35,501 bases of DNA from contig JAFQXU010000006.1 in assembly GCA_017406805.1 (NCBI GenBank), forward strand, positions 1 to 35,501, read 5' to 3'. Below the pieces are notes generated by a model, which saw only the letters and a program-made list of their open reading frames with translations, had not been told where the DNA came from and searched no databases. The translations under genes were made by a program, and so were the position numbers. This document shows positions 1 through 7,187 of this stretch, piece by piece. The stretch's first letter is position 1. Every line of letters starts with the position of its first letter. Origin of the DNA: Clostridia bacterium. GTDB lineage: Bacteria > Bacillota > Clostridia > Oscillospirales > Acutalibacteraceae.

Positions 1-267
1 ACTTGTACTTTTAAGAAAAAATTTAAAATTATTAAGGACGTAAAAAGTCAAGAAAAAATAGAAATATTTAGTGATCATGCGTACGCTATTGTGGGCATTG
101 ACGATGCAAAAAAATATATTAGACTCATTAATCCTTGGAAAGTAGGGGGATTTGGCGGAAGAAAAGTAAAAAACAGCCCCAAAAGCCAAGAAGGCGGTCA
201 TATTGCCATGAGTTTTGATGATTTTAAAAAGAATGTTGATGATATTTCGTATACAACCGGGAAATAG
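1..267 (+). CDS. Calpain-like (C2 family) cysteine peptidase, C-terminal 88 residues only
   Basis: The frame is open from the first base and ends with TAG at 265-267, so the N-terminal part, including any catalytic Cys, lies outside the window. The visible part carries the second half of a calpain-type protease core: DHAYAIVGID (catalytic His), then about 15 residues on RLINPW (catalytic Asn plus the family's NPW), then GGHIAMSFDDFKKN, which matches the closing Gly-x-Trp/Ile-Met-Ser-x-x-Asp-Phe segment of calpain domain II. By family knowledge this would be an intracellular-type cysteine endopeptidase. Bacterial members are sporadic and often exported. It is followed at once by a terminator. 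The His/Asn motif pair is strong evidence; substrate and export cannot be judged from this fragment. Confidence 0.75.
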   Translation, partial: TCTFKKKFKIIKDVKSQEKIEIFSDHAYAIVGIDDAKKYIRLINPWKVGGFGGRKVKNSPKSQEGGHIAMSFDDFKKNVDDISYTTGK

Positions 268-290
268 TGTGCGCGTTGCGCAAAGTTTTA

Positions 291-325
291 GCCCTCAGTT
301 TTTTCTGAGGGCATTTGTTTTATTT
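291..325 (+). terminator. Intrinsic terminator of the calpain-like gene
   Basis: Eight-bp stem GCCCTCAG/CTGAGGGC at 291-298 and 305-312 with a six-T loop, followed by a T-rich but interrupted tail. The same stem recurs at 7158-7178. Confidence 0.75.
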
Positions 326-838
326 ATCTGTGTGGCCGTCTTTGCCGTATTTTTTTGAAATTGGGTCTTTAAATATAAAATTTTGTGGTGGTTGCAGTGT
401 GAATACCATATAGCAAGCAAATATTCCGAATAACAATACAGTGCCTAAATATTCAAAAATAAAGTTCATTGGTGGCAGATGGATAAAATATATAAAAACA
501 AATTGGCTGCAAATTATTGATATATAAAAAAGTATAATGTCAAAAACAAGAAAAGATTTTTTAAACACTGCCCTGCACGTGTAAAATATTAAAGGTATTA
601 ATATAATTATTGTAAGAAGGCTCAAGGATTTTGCGGGGAAGTAGTTTGGATTTTTGCCGTACACAAGTCCGTCGTACAGGCCCCAAAGCAGGCTTGGCGT
701 AAGTGCAATTTTAATATGTTCCCACGTTGATTCGTTAACAGCCGCAAATAATGCCATAAATTTATTATGTCCGCTTATTTCATAAGCAAAATGCGCTAAG
801 GTGCCGAGAATTGATATTATTATAATAGAATTCCACAA
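320..838 (-). CDS. DUF6512-like multi-pass membrane protein
   Basis: 172 residues with about five hydrophobic segments. The N-terminal block, with HFAYE followed by FAAVNESTWEHIK, is the signature I recognise from the DUF6512 family of small clostridial integral membrane proteins; their function is unknown. The start is TTG at 838: an AGGAGG site lies eight to nine bases upstream and no ATG fits better. It is transcribed toward, and ends next to, the terminator of the calpain-like gene. No operon partner is visible, since tRNA-Ser, also on the minus strand, lies about 200 bp upstream and has its own terminator. Confidence 0.7.
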   Translation of the reverse strand: MWNSIIIISILGTLAHFAYEISGHNKFMALFAAVNESTWEHIKIALTPSLLWGLYDGLVYGKNPNYFPAKSLSLLTIIILIPLIFYTCRAVFKKSFLVFDIILFYISIICSQFVFIYFIHLPPMNFIFEYLGTVLLFGIFACYMVFTLQPPQNFIFKDPISKKYGKDGHTDK

Positions 839-910
839 AGTATATTCCTCCTTTTTATATAAAATATTATATGATTATATAAAAGCATAAATGCAGGGTT
901 GTTTACAAGC

Positions 911-966
911 TTTAATAAAAAAATGTAACTACATATCAATTTATTAAATGATACATAATTACATTT
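911..966 (-). terminator. Probable terminator of tRNA-Ser
   Basis: Imperfect hairpin with outer arms AAATGTAA (921-928) and TTACATTT (959-966). Read on the minus strand it is followed by a run of T (the A run at 917-923). Confidence 0.55.
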
Positions 967-1040
967 CATATTTAAAATTTGTGATTTTCAAAAATTTTTT
1001 CTTATTTTTAGTTTTACTTCCTGTAAAATAAGTCAAAAAA

Positions 1041-1135
1041 TGGCGGAGAGAGGGGGATTCGAACCCCCGAAGCCGCTTTAACGACTTACACGATTTCCAA
1101 TCGTGCTCCTTAAGCCAGCTCGGACACCTCTCCGC
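1041..1135 (-). tRNA. tRNA-Ser(GGA)
   Basis: A 95-nt class II tRNA with a long variable arm. Acceptor arms GCGGAGA/TCTCCGC pair fully, the anticodon loop reads TTGGAAA (anticodon GGA, codons UCC/UCU), the T arm has GGTTCGAATCC, and CCA is encoded. Confidence 0.97.
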
Positions 1136-1153
1136 AAAAACTTTACATAAATT

Positions 1154-1181
1154 ATTTTAACATATATGAGAAAAAAATCAA
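1154..1181 (-). promoter_or_regulatory. Promoter of tRNA-Ser
   Basis: On the minus strand TTGATT, a 16-bp spacer, then TAAAAT, 18 bases before the tRNA. The -35 box overlaps the stop codon of the upstream CrtO-like gene. Confidence 0.55.
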
Positions 1182-1699
1182 GTGGGGTTTGCAAATTCTT
1201 TTGCAAAATTAATCTTGGCTTTACGCTTTAGTTTTAAAAGTCTTATACGGTTGTACCTTTGAATAAAAATAAAAGGAATATTTGCAATAATCGGGATTAG
1301 TGAAAAGATTACTGCGTAGTAAAAAGGGTTTATAACAAAAGAAATCACAAAATACATGCAGCAAATAACGTGATTCCACTCCGCTCTGCAAGTTTCCAAG
1401 ATAAATCTGTCTATGTATTCTGGTGACAGTTTTGTAAGAGACTGCAAATTTTTTTTTGAAAAGCCGTTTTTTGCTACGTATTGTGGGAGCTTGTCCTTCC
1501 ATTTTTTTATTTTTAAATTTTTAACGTAAAAATTTCCGCTCGCTTCCCATTTTCGTGGTACATATAAAAACTTTTTAGGAGAAAAAAACGCTTTATTTTT
1601 TATGCTTCTGCATGCAAACAGTACTATTAAATGCCAAAGAATAATCAGAAGCATATTTATTAGTATTATTTGTCCTGTGTTAATTGTTTTTAAAATCAT
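1178..1699 (-). CDS. CrtO-family acyltransferase-like membrane protein
   Basis: 173 residues that align well with the CrtO family (glycosyl-4,4'-diaponeurosporenoate acyltransferase of staphyloxanthin synthesis). Shared features are an N-terminal membrane segment (about 11-30), KIKKWKDKLP (about 62-72), a GFSKKNL stretch, ETCRAEWNH (about 103-111), two further membrane segments, and the C-terminal signature QRYNRIRLLKLKR. No carotenoid genes are visible nearby, so the true acceptor may be another membrane lipid or glycolipid; family membership does not settle the substrate. It lies 16 bp behind the gene at 1716-2192 and probably shares its transcript. The RBS is weak, which also suggests translational coupling. 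Confidence 0.75.
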   Translation of the reverse strand: MILKTINTGQIILINMLLIILWHLIVLFACRSIKNKAFFSPKKFLYVPRKWEASGNFYVKNLKIKKWKDKLPQYVAKNGFSKKNLQSLTKLSPEYIDRFILETCRAEWNHVICCMYFVISFVINPFYYAVIFSLIPIIANIPFIFIQRYNRIRLLKLKRKAKINFAKEFANPT

Positions 1700-1715
1700 A
1701 AATATTTATCGGCCT

Positions 1716-2192
1716 TTATTTTATATTTTTCATTGCCTCTTGGGCTTCTTTTAGTTTATTTTTTGCGTCAGAAATGAGCTGGTTTCTCTCGTCGGATAAT
1801 TTTTTTGGCATGGCTTTTTTGTATATTTCAATTGCTTCCAAATAAATTTTATATGCATCAAGCATTTGGTTATAGTGGTCTTTAGATGAGTTTGGCACGT
1901 GCGGTTTTAGTTTTGTTTCAAGTCCATTATAAAAAGTTTTGAATCTGCTTGCGGTTTCTTCTAATTTTTGGGTTGATTCCACAGATCCGTTGTAGTTTGC
2001 CACTTGGTCCAAAAATTCATTAAGCAAATTATTAAAGTTGTCATTTTGAATTACTACTTCTTTAACGTATTCTGGCTGAGTAAACACTTTGGGTGAATTG
2101 TTTTGATATATAATTATACCAATAGTAGCTACAAAAATAAACGCAACAATAGAAACTATCCACTTTGTTTTTTTGGTAAAATTAAATTTCAT
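1716..2192 (-). CDS. Small membrane-anchored helical protein, function unknown
   Basis: 158 residues. A basic N-terminus and one membrane segment (about 10-29) act as signal anchor. The rest is an extracytoplasmic, charged, mostly helical domain with a Lys/Glu-rich C-terminal helix (about 120-158) of coiled-coil character. I recognise no catalytic motif. The start has AAGGAG about ten bases upstream. It is the first gene of a two-gene unit with the CrtO-like gene. Confidence 0.6.
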   Translation of the reverse strand: MKFNFTKKTKWIVSIVAFIFVATIGIIIYQNNSPKVFTQPEYVKEVVIQNDNFNNLLNEFLDQVANYNGSVESTQKLEETASRFKTFYNGLETKLKPHVPNSSKDHYNQMLDAYKIYLEAIEIYKKAMPKKLSDERNQLISDAKNKLKEAQEAMKNIK

Positions 2193-2357
2193 TAATTTTC
2201 AGCTCCTTAAATTTGTCTTTTAATAAGTAACACTAATTATTGTATGTATAATATCATATTATTTAAAATTTTTCCACTAAAAAATAATAATATTAAAAAA
2301 AATCTTATAAATTAATTATTAACAATATAGCAAATAATTATAACGTTAATTTTTTTC

Positions 2358-2386
2358 TTGACGTTTTTTTAAAATTATGCTAAACT
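2358..2386 (+). promoter_or_regulatory. Promoter of tRNA-Arg(ACG)
   Basis: TTGACG, 17 bp, TAAACT; the tRNA begins 17 bases after the -10 box. Confidence 0.7.
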
Positions 2387-2403
2387 GATATGCAGTAATA
2401 AAT

Positions 2404-2480
2404 GCGCCCGTAGCTCAGCTGGATAGAGTGTTTGGCTACGAACCAAAAGGTCGGGGGTTCGAATCCCTCCGGGCGTACCA
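2404..2480 (+). tRNA. tRNA-Arg(ACG)
   Basis: 77 nt including encoded CCA. The acceptor stem GCGCCCG/CGGGCGT closes with a G1-U72 wobble. The anticodon loop CTACGAA gives ACG (CGN codons, A34 normally converted to inosine). The T arm has GGTTCGAATCC. Confidence 0.97.
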
Positions 2481-2500
2481 GATATAATTTTTATGTAGAT

Positions 2501-2530
2501 ACGTTTCGTTCTGGGAAACGTTATTTTATT
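2501..2530 (+). terminator. Probable terminator of tRNA-Arg(ACG)
   Basis: Seven-bp stem ACGTTTC/GAAACGT (2501-2507, 2515-2521) followed by a T-rich tail interrupted by A. Confidence 0.6.
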
Positions 2531-2597
2531 TAGCGTTTTTTAGATTAACAATTTGTTATAAATCACCTATTTTTTTGAGAAGGATTTTTTATTTATT

Positions 2598-3536
2598 ATG
2601 AAAAACAGAACATTAGCGGCTATAACAATAACTTCTTTAGCAGTTTTAGGAAGTGCTGCAATAGCTTTTAGCATCTTGTCACATTCATCAAGCTCATCAA
2701 AATCATCACATGAAGCACAAACTTATTTAAGTGCTGACCCAAAACAAATACAAAATGCTGCACTTAATGATGAAGAAGCACAAACTTATTTAAGTGTTTA
2801 CCCAAAACAAATACAAAACGCTGTACTTAATGATGAATATGAAAAAGATTTATCTAAAAAAATGCGTAAAGAGTCTGATGTTATATTCAAAAATTTATCT
2901 AATATAGAAAAAGAAGCGATTAAGAATTATACCGGTAGTAATAGTGTGTCGAGCTATTTACATGGCTTCAATTTTGGCGAAGAATTAAATAAAACCTATG
3001 CAAATTATGCTAATTTAATTTCTAATCTAATAAGTAAAAATAGTTTAAAAGAAGATATTCGGTTATATCGAGGCAGCTCGGTGGAATGCTTAAATGATTT
3101 GATTTCAAATGATGGTATTATTGATGCTTTTTTGAACGCCAATAGTGAACAAGATGTAAATCATATTGTAAGCAGTTTAAACGAAAAATTTTTTATTATT
3201 AGAAATAGATTTACTTCTACGAGTACGTCTTTTTGGAAAGCAGCACGCTTTGTTCACTGTAATAATAAAGAAAGATTTAGAGATAGTAAAAATGGTGTTG
3301 GTGTATTTTTTATGATAACCGCTAAAAAAGGGGTAAATTATTTGCCGTTGATGCATCATTCTTTATGTTATAGGGAAAATGAAGTTTTGTTAGATAGGAA
3401 TGTAAAGCTAAAAATTAAAAGTGCAATGTTTAAAATAGAACGTGATCCTGATAAAATGATTTTTATTGGCCGTGAAAAAGTTTTGTTTTTAGAGTGTGAA
3501 ACGGTTGCGACTTCTAAGCAAATATGTTCTTTTTAG
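2598..3536 (+). CDS. Secreted ADP-ribosyltransferase exoenzyme (R-S-E type)
   Basis: 312 residues. A Sec signal peptide (about 1-28) is followed by a Ser-rich linker, two copies of a 21-residue repeat (39-59 and 60-80), and an ART domain (about 85-300). All three motifs of the clostridial C2/VIP2-type ART fold are present: LYRG with catalytic R158, the FTSTS motif at 205-209, and an E-x-E turn ENEVLL with E260 and E262. ExE rather than QxE is typical of arginine-specific enzymes. Predicted activity is transfer of ADP-ribose from NAD+ to a host protein. There is no translocation domain, so it must either act next to the cell or be released from a bacterium already inside its host. An A-rich RBS (GAAGGA) lies about ten bases upstream. 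The frame stays open beyond the TAG stop and encodes a metal-binding domain (see 3537-3704). Confidence 0.85.
   Translation: MKNRTLAAITITSLAVLGSAAIAFSILSHSSSSSKSSHEAQTYLSADPKQIQNAALNDEEAQTYLSVYPKQIQNAVLNDEYEKDLSKKMRKESDVIFKNLSNIEKEAIKNYTGSNSVSSYLHGFNFGEELNKTYANYANLISNLISKNSLKEDIRLYRGSSVECLNDLISNDGIIDAFLNANSEQDVNHIVSSLNEKFFIIRNRFTSTSTSFWKAARFVHCNNKERFRDSKNGVGVFFMITAKKGVNYLPLMHHSLCYRENEVLLDRNVKLKIKSAMFKIERDPDKMIFIGREKVLFLECETVATSKQICSF
2712..2837 (+). repeat. 63-bp tandem duplication inside the ART gene
   Basis: Two adjacent near-identical 63-bp units (2712-2774 and 2775-2837) encode EAQTYLSxxPKQIQNAxLNDE twice. They lie between the signal peptide and the catalytic domain. The few differences show the duplication is recent. 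Confidence 0.95.
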
Positions 3537-3704
3537 AGTAGTTTTTTAATTACCTTTAACAGTCACGGTAAAGCGATTTATTGTACTCCGCATGGAAAAA
3601 GGTATCACTATGACCCAGATTGCGGCGGAAAAAATTCAAGGCAAACAACATGGGAACATGCAAAATCTATTGGTTTGACTCCATGTAAGAAATGCGTACA
3701 TTAA
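3537..3704 (+). pseudogene. Orphan His/Cys metal-binding domain, in frame with the ART gene after an amber codon
   Basis: This stretch continues the reading frame of the ART gene immediately after its TAG and runs 55 codons to TAA. It encodes a recognisable small zinc-binding module: IYCTPHGKRYHYDPDC, then PCKKC, i.e. Y-H-x4-C followed by P-C-x2-C. Such Ada-like/nuclease-tail modules are common at the C-terminus of secreted bacterial proteins. The segment has no in-frame ATG and no RBS, so it is not an independent gene by the usual rules. Either a nonsense mutation cut an ART with a C-terminal metal-binding domain, or UAG is sometimes read through. TAG also ends the calpain-like gene, so general UAG recoding is unlikely. 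Confidence 0.65.
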
Positions 3705-3714
3705 AAAAGAATTT

Positions 3715-3750
3715 AAAGCTCGGCTTTATGATGCCGGGCTTTATTTTTTT
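3715..3750 (+). terminator. Intrinsic terminator of the ART locus
   Basis: Ten-bp stem AAAGCTCGGC/GCCGGGCTTT (one G-T pair) at 3715-3724 and 3733-3742, then a seven-T tail. Its position after the orphan domain, not after the TAG, indicates that the transcript covers both. Confidence 0.9.
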
Positions 3751-3854
3751 GTTTAATTAAATTGCATAAATTTTGAACTAATAAAACAGTTTTTTATGGG
3801 GAAAATAATCGTATTGTTTATATTTGGTTAAATATTGTTGTGAGGTATTAAAAA

Positions 3855-6329
3855 ATGAAAAAATATATTAAAAAAGCTTATTTCCCCAAGTTCTTAGCGG
3901 CGGTTTTAATTAGTATTTTGATTTTTTTTCTTAATAGTAGCAACTTTTTCGCTTTAGATGATTATTTTTCTCTTTGTGATGTTTCGGTGCAGTCAAAATC
4001 TGAAAGCGCCGAGGTTTTTCATTTGGGTTTTGAAGAAAATAAAATTACATTAAACGCAGAATTTCATAAGCCAGGTGATTATATTACCTATAAAATAAAA
4101 ATAAAAAATGATCAGGGTAGTAATTATATAATTAAATCGGTAAATAGTCAGAACGATAATGAATATGTAAAGTACGAACACGATAAATATGAAAATATAA
4201 AAATTAATTCAGGGGAAGAAAAAGAGTTTTTATTTACAGCAAAATATTTTAATGGGCTAAATGATATTTCAAAAAGGAATCAGTCGTTTTACTCTGAGTT
4301 TGTTTTTTCTTTGGAAGATGAAAGCGGTAATAAATTCGAAGAAAGCATATCGGTAAACGAGCCTAAGAATAACCCCCTTACCGGTGATAATATTAATAAG
4401 TATGCTTTAGCTTTTTTGATTTCTTTTGTGATGCTGGTTGTATTTTTTATATACTTTTTTAAAAAGTCAAAAAGTAAACGCCATAAAAAAGGAAGTGGCA
4501 AAAAATTCATTTGGATTTTTTTGATTTTGGCTTTAAATTTATTTTTGTTTGTTTCAAAAGCCGCAGACCCAAAAATGTTTAAAGTATCTACGGAAAATCA
4601 CATCGATTTAAAAGACAAACTTGTTGTTACCTATAATATAGATGAAAATTCAGAAAAAATAACTGTAAATTACGGAGAAAATTTAAATTTAGATAATCCT
4701 ATAAAAAGCGGCTATAAATTTGAAAATTGGCTTTTTGATGACGGAACGATTTTTGATACTTCCAAACCTGTTTTAGACGACATAAGTATTACCGCTAATT
4801 TTCGTCCAAGCAAAAAAGCAAAATTCAAAAGCGGGCCGACGGTTAATAAAAAAATGAAAGAGTTGGCAGGGAATAGTGGGGCGAACAAAGATAGTGATGA
4901 TTTTAATATTTTAAAAATAAAAAAAGCGGACGATATTTCAGATGAATATATGTCTGATGAAAACATAGTTTCGTCAGATGATTCGGATTACAAAATATAT
5001 ATTTATTTGAGCGATGGAGTAATGTATTATTACAGTCAAGCCGAGGAACTATATTTAAATCAAAACAGTTCTTATATGTTTAATCATTTAAAAAATGTGG
5101 GAGAAATAGACACCGAATTTTTTAATACTTCCGAAGTAACTAACATGGAGCTTATGTTTTATGAGTGCAATAGCTTAAAATCACTTAATTTGAATAATTT
5201 CAATACAAAAAATGTAGAAAAAATGAGATCTCTTTTTAGCAGCTGTAAAAGTATAGAAAAACTTGATTTGAGTAGTTTTGATACAAAAAATGTCACCGAT
5301 ATGTCGAGCATGTTTAATAAATGCTCTTCGCTACGAGAGATAAATATTAGTGGTTTTAACACTGAAAAAGTAACAGATATGAACCGTATGTTCAGCAGTT
5401 GCGAAAGTGTTGAAAATCTTGATTTATCTAATTTTAACACTCGTAGCGTCAGAACCATGGAAAAAATGTTTGATAATATGTACAGTGTAAAAAGTATAAA
5501 CTTTAGCGATAATTTTGGCACAGAAAATGTCAGCAGTATGCTTTGCATGTTTCGAAATTGTTATAGTTTGGAGTCGGTTGATTTGTCCGGGTTTGGTACG
5601 AGCAGTGTAATGACTATGGAACAAATGTTTTACTGTTGTCATAGCTTGATTTCGATTAATTTTGGTGAATTTACGACCCCTCAGCTGACGAATACAAATT
5701 CTATGTTTAGTAAATGCGAAAGCATAAAAAGTTTGGATCTAAGTAGTTTTAATACGAGTGCAGTTACGAGCATGAAATATATGTTTAATGAATGCTTGTC
5801 GCTTGAATTTTTGAATTTAAGTGGTTTTAATACGGAAAACGTAACGGATATGAACCATATGTTTAGCAGCTGTGAAAAATTGCAGACTTTGAATTTGTCC
5901 AATTTTAACACGAGACGTGTAGAAAATATGGAGAAAATGTTTGACAATATGTATGAATTACAAACAGTGAATGTGAGTAGCTTTGATACCGGTAATGTTA
6001 TTAATATGAAAGCGATGTTTCGTAATTGTGTGAGCCTTGTGGTTTTGGATTTGTTTTGTTTTGATACACATAACGTAGAAAATATGCAAAGTATGTTCGA
6101 GGTTGAGAGCGGTAAATTCCCCGGAAGAAATTCTACTTTAACTACAATTTATGCCGGCGATAAATTTACAACGGAAAGCGTTGTTAACGGAAGTGGCATG
6201 TTTAAAAATGATGTGAACCTTGTTGGTGGTAAGGGGACTGTGTATAGCGGTGCACATTTTAACCATATATATGCACGAATTGACGGGGGAGAAACTAGCC
6301 CCGGGTATTTTAGCAGTAAAGAAGTATAA
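3855..6329 (+). CDS. BspA-like (DUF285) leucine-rich-repeat surface protein with an internal sorting-signal-like segment
   Basis: 824 residues. Order: signal peptide (about 1-33); an extracytoplasmic domain (about 35-170); NNPLTGD (172-178), a membrane segment (183-202) and a basic stretch rich in Lys/Arg (203-217), which together look like a complete sortase-type tail; a second hydrophobic segment (218-234); a Listeria-Bacteroides/InlB-type B repeat (about 257-316, with YKFENW); a low-complexity linker; then 13-14 DUF285 repeats (about 421-750) of the form FNTxxVTxMxxMFxxCxSLxxLxLS; and the family's C-terminal seal (YARIDGG...PGYF). DUF285/BspA proteins are surface adhesins of host-associated Firmicutes, Bacteroides, Mycoplasma and of Trichomonas. 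The predicted topology is a two-helix hairpin that leaves both large domains outside. An alternative is an in-frame fusion of a sortase substrate with a second exported protein. Confidence 0.85.
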   Translation: MKKYIKKAYFPKFLAAVLISILIFFLNSSNFFALDDYFSLCDVSVQSKSESAEVFHLGFEENKITLNAEFHKPGDYITYKIKIKNDQGSNYIIKSVNSQNDNEYVKYEHDKYENIKINSGEEKEFLFTAKYFNGLNDISKRNQSFYSEFVFSLEDESGNKFEESISVNEPKNNPLTGDNINKYALAFLISFVMLVVFFIYFFKKSKSKRHKKGSGKKFIWIFLILALNLFLFVSKAADPKMFKVSTENHIDLKDKLVVTYNIDENSEKITVNYGENLNLDNPIKSGYKFENWLFDDGTIFDTSKPVLDDISITANFRPSKKAKFKSGPTVNKKMKELAGNSGANKDSDDFNILKIKKADDISDEYMSDENIVSSDDSDYKIYIYLSDGVMYYYSQAEELYLNQNSSYMFNHLKNVGEIDTEFFNTSEVTNMELMFYECNSLKSLNLNNFNTKNVEKMRSLFSSCKSIEKLDLSSFDTKNVTDMSSMFNKCSSLREINISGFNTEKVTDMNRMFSSCESVENLDLSNFNTRSVRTMEKMFDNMYSVKSINFSDNFGTENVSSMLCMFRNCYSLESVDLSGFGTSSVMTMEQMFYCCHSLISINFGEFTTPQLTNTNSMFSKCESIKSLDLSSFNTSAVTSMKYMFNECLSLEFLNLSGFNTENVTDMNHMFSSCEKLQTLNLSNFNTRRVENMEKMFDNMYELQTVNVSSFDTGNVINMKAMFRNCVSLVVLDLFCFDTHNVENMQSMFEVESGKFPGRNSTLTTIYAGDKFTTESVVNGSGMFKNDVNLVGGKGTVYSGAHFNHIYARIDGGETSPGYFSSKEV

Positions 6330-6332
6330 TAA

Positions 6333-6390
6333 AAAACACGCTAGATTCTTTGTTGATTTATAAACGGATATCTAACGTGTTTTATTATTA
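6333..6390. terminator. Bidirectional terminator between the convergent BspA-like gene and the 6411 gene
   Basis: Arms AAAACACGCTAGA (6333-6345) and TCTAACGTGTTTTA (6371-6384) pair with one mismatch. T-rich tails occur on both strands. Confidence 0.6.
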
Positions 6391-6410
6391 TTTAATTTCG
6401 TAGAGTGAGT

Positions 6411-6878
6411 TTAGATTATTCCTTTACGTCTTTTTAAGTCGTTGTACCATACTGCATTGTTACGCATGAGGTTCAAAGATGATACGAGACGCATAATACT
6501 AGTAACTTTAATATTAGTTTCTTTGCCGTCTGTGGTGTGCAAATGCACTTGTTTACTAAGTTCGTTGTTCATTTTCAACAATTGAGTTTCAGGCATGAGG
6601 CTAATTATTTTATCCCACTCATTAATATCAGACTCGTGTATAGCTTCATTACGATTTTTCAAAATAATTGCAATGCCAGGAGTTTTTAGATCTTTATTAA
6701 TATTGATTAGAACATCATAAAAATTAAGTGCCGCTTCTATGAAGTCGTCCAGGCCTCTAATGACGTTATCTTTGCTTTTGTTATCATTAATGAACTTTAT
6801 AATAGCGTTGTAATATTTATCAATGCGACTTTTTGCCTCCTTTTCACTCATTTTGCTGGTGTTTAATGTAAATGGCAT
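6411..6878 (-). CDS. Small helical cytoplasmic protein, function unknown
   Basis: 155 residues from the ATG at 6878, which has AAGGAG eight bases upstream. An in-frame GTG three codons earlier falls inside that RBS, so I reject it. There is no signal peptide or membrane segment. The protein is mostly helical and charged, with a short polar turn (HLHTTDGKE) near residue 115. I recognise no family. It converges on the BspA-like gene, has its own promoter, and carries a 20-bp palindrome in its leader. Confidence 0.6.
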   Translation of the reverse strand: MPFTLNTSKMSEKEAKSRIDKYYNAIIKFINDNKSKDNVIRGLDDFIEAALNFYDVLININKDLKTPGIAIILKNRNEAIHESDINEWDKIISLMPETQLLKMNNELSKQVHLHTTDGKETNIKVTSIMRLVSSLNLMRNNAVWYNDLKRRKGII

Positions 6879-6896
6879 AGATACCACTCCTTGTAA

Positions 6897-6916
6897 AAAA
6901 ATTAAGCTTAATTTTT
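6897..6916. repeat. 20-bp perfect palindrome in the leader of the 6411 gene
   Basis: Perfect dyad centred on AAGCTT between the promoter (6959-6987) and the RBS (6887-6892). It could be an operator or an RNA hairpin. It is AT-rich, so chance is possible. Confidence 0.5.
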
Positions 6917-6958
6917 ATGCATTATATTTAAAATTGCAAATTTAAAAAGCTTAAATAT

Positions 6959-6987
6959 ATTGTATACACATAATATACGTTTGTCAA
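6959..6987 (-). promoter_or_regulatory. Promoter of the 6411 gene
   Basis: On the minus strand TTGACA, 17 bp, TACAAT. It gives a leader of roughly 70 nt. Confidence 0.7.
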
Positions 6988-7007
6988 GTGTTTTTTAAAA
7001 TAAATTA

Positions 7008-7036
7008 TTGAGTTATTTTAATGTTTGTGATAAAAT
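7008..7036 (+). promoter_or_regulatory. Promoter of tRNA-Gly
   Basis: TTGAGT, 17 bp, TAAAAT, 17 bases before the tRNA. Confidence 0.65.
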
Positions 7037-7053
7037 AAACTTATCACAAAACT

Positions 7054-7128
7054 GCGAAAGTAGTTCAGGGGTAGAACGTCAGCTTCCCAAGCTGGATGTC
7101 GCGGGTTCAAATCCCGTCTTTCGCTCCA
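7054..7128 (+). tRNA. tRNA-Gly(CCC)
   Basis: 75 nt including CCA. Acceptor GCGAAAG/CTTTCGC, anticodon loop TTCCCAA (anticodon CCC, codon GGG), T arm GGTTCAAATCC. Confidence 0.96.
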
Positions 7129-7157
7129 TAAGTTGATATATTTTTAATATAATTTTA

Positions 7158-7184
7158 GCCCTCAGTATTTCTGAGGGCTTTTTA
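7158..7184 (+). terminator. Intrinsic terminator of tRNA-Gly
   Basis: GCCCTCAG/CTGAGGGC stem (7158-7165, 7171-7178) followed by TTTTT. The stem is identical to that at 291-312. It also lies just beyond the 3' end of the convergent lipase gene. Confidence 0.85.
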
Positions 7185-7187
7185 AAG

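Noticed and set aside
3534..3536. Genome-wide recoding of UAG
   Set aside because: The calpain-like gene at 1-267 also ends in TAG at a sensible domain end followed by a terminator, and all core genes read normally with the standard code.
5119..6110. Regularly spaced repeats that could suggest a CRISPR or satellite array
   Set aside because: They are in-frame protein repeats of the DUF285 type inside one long coding region; no array or cas genes are present.
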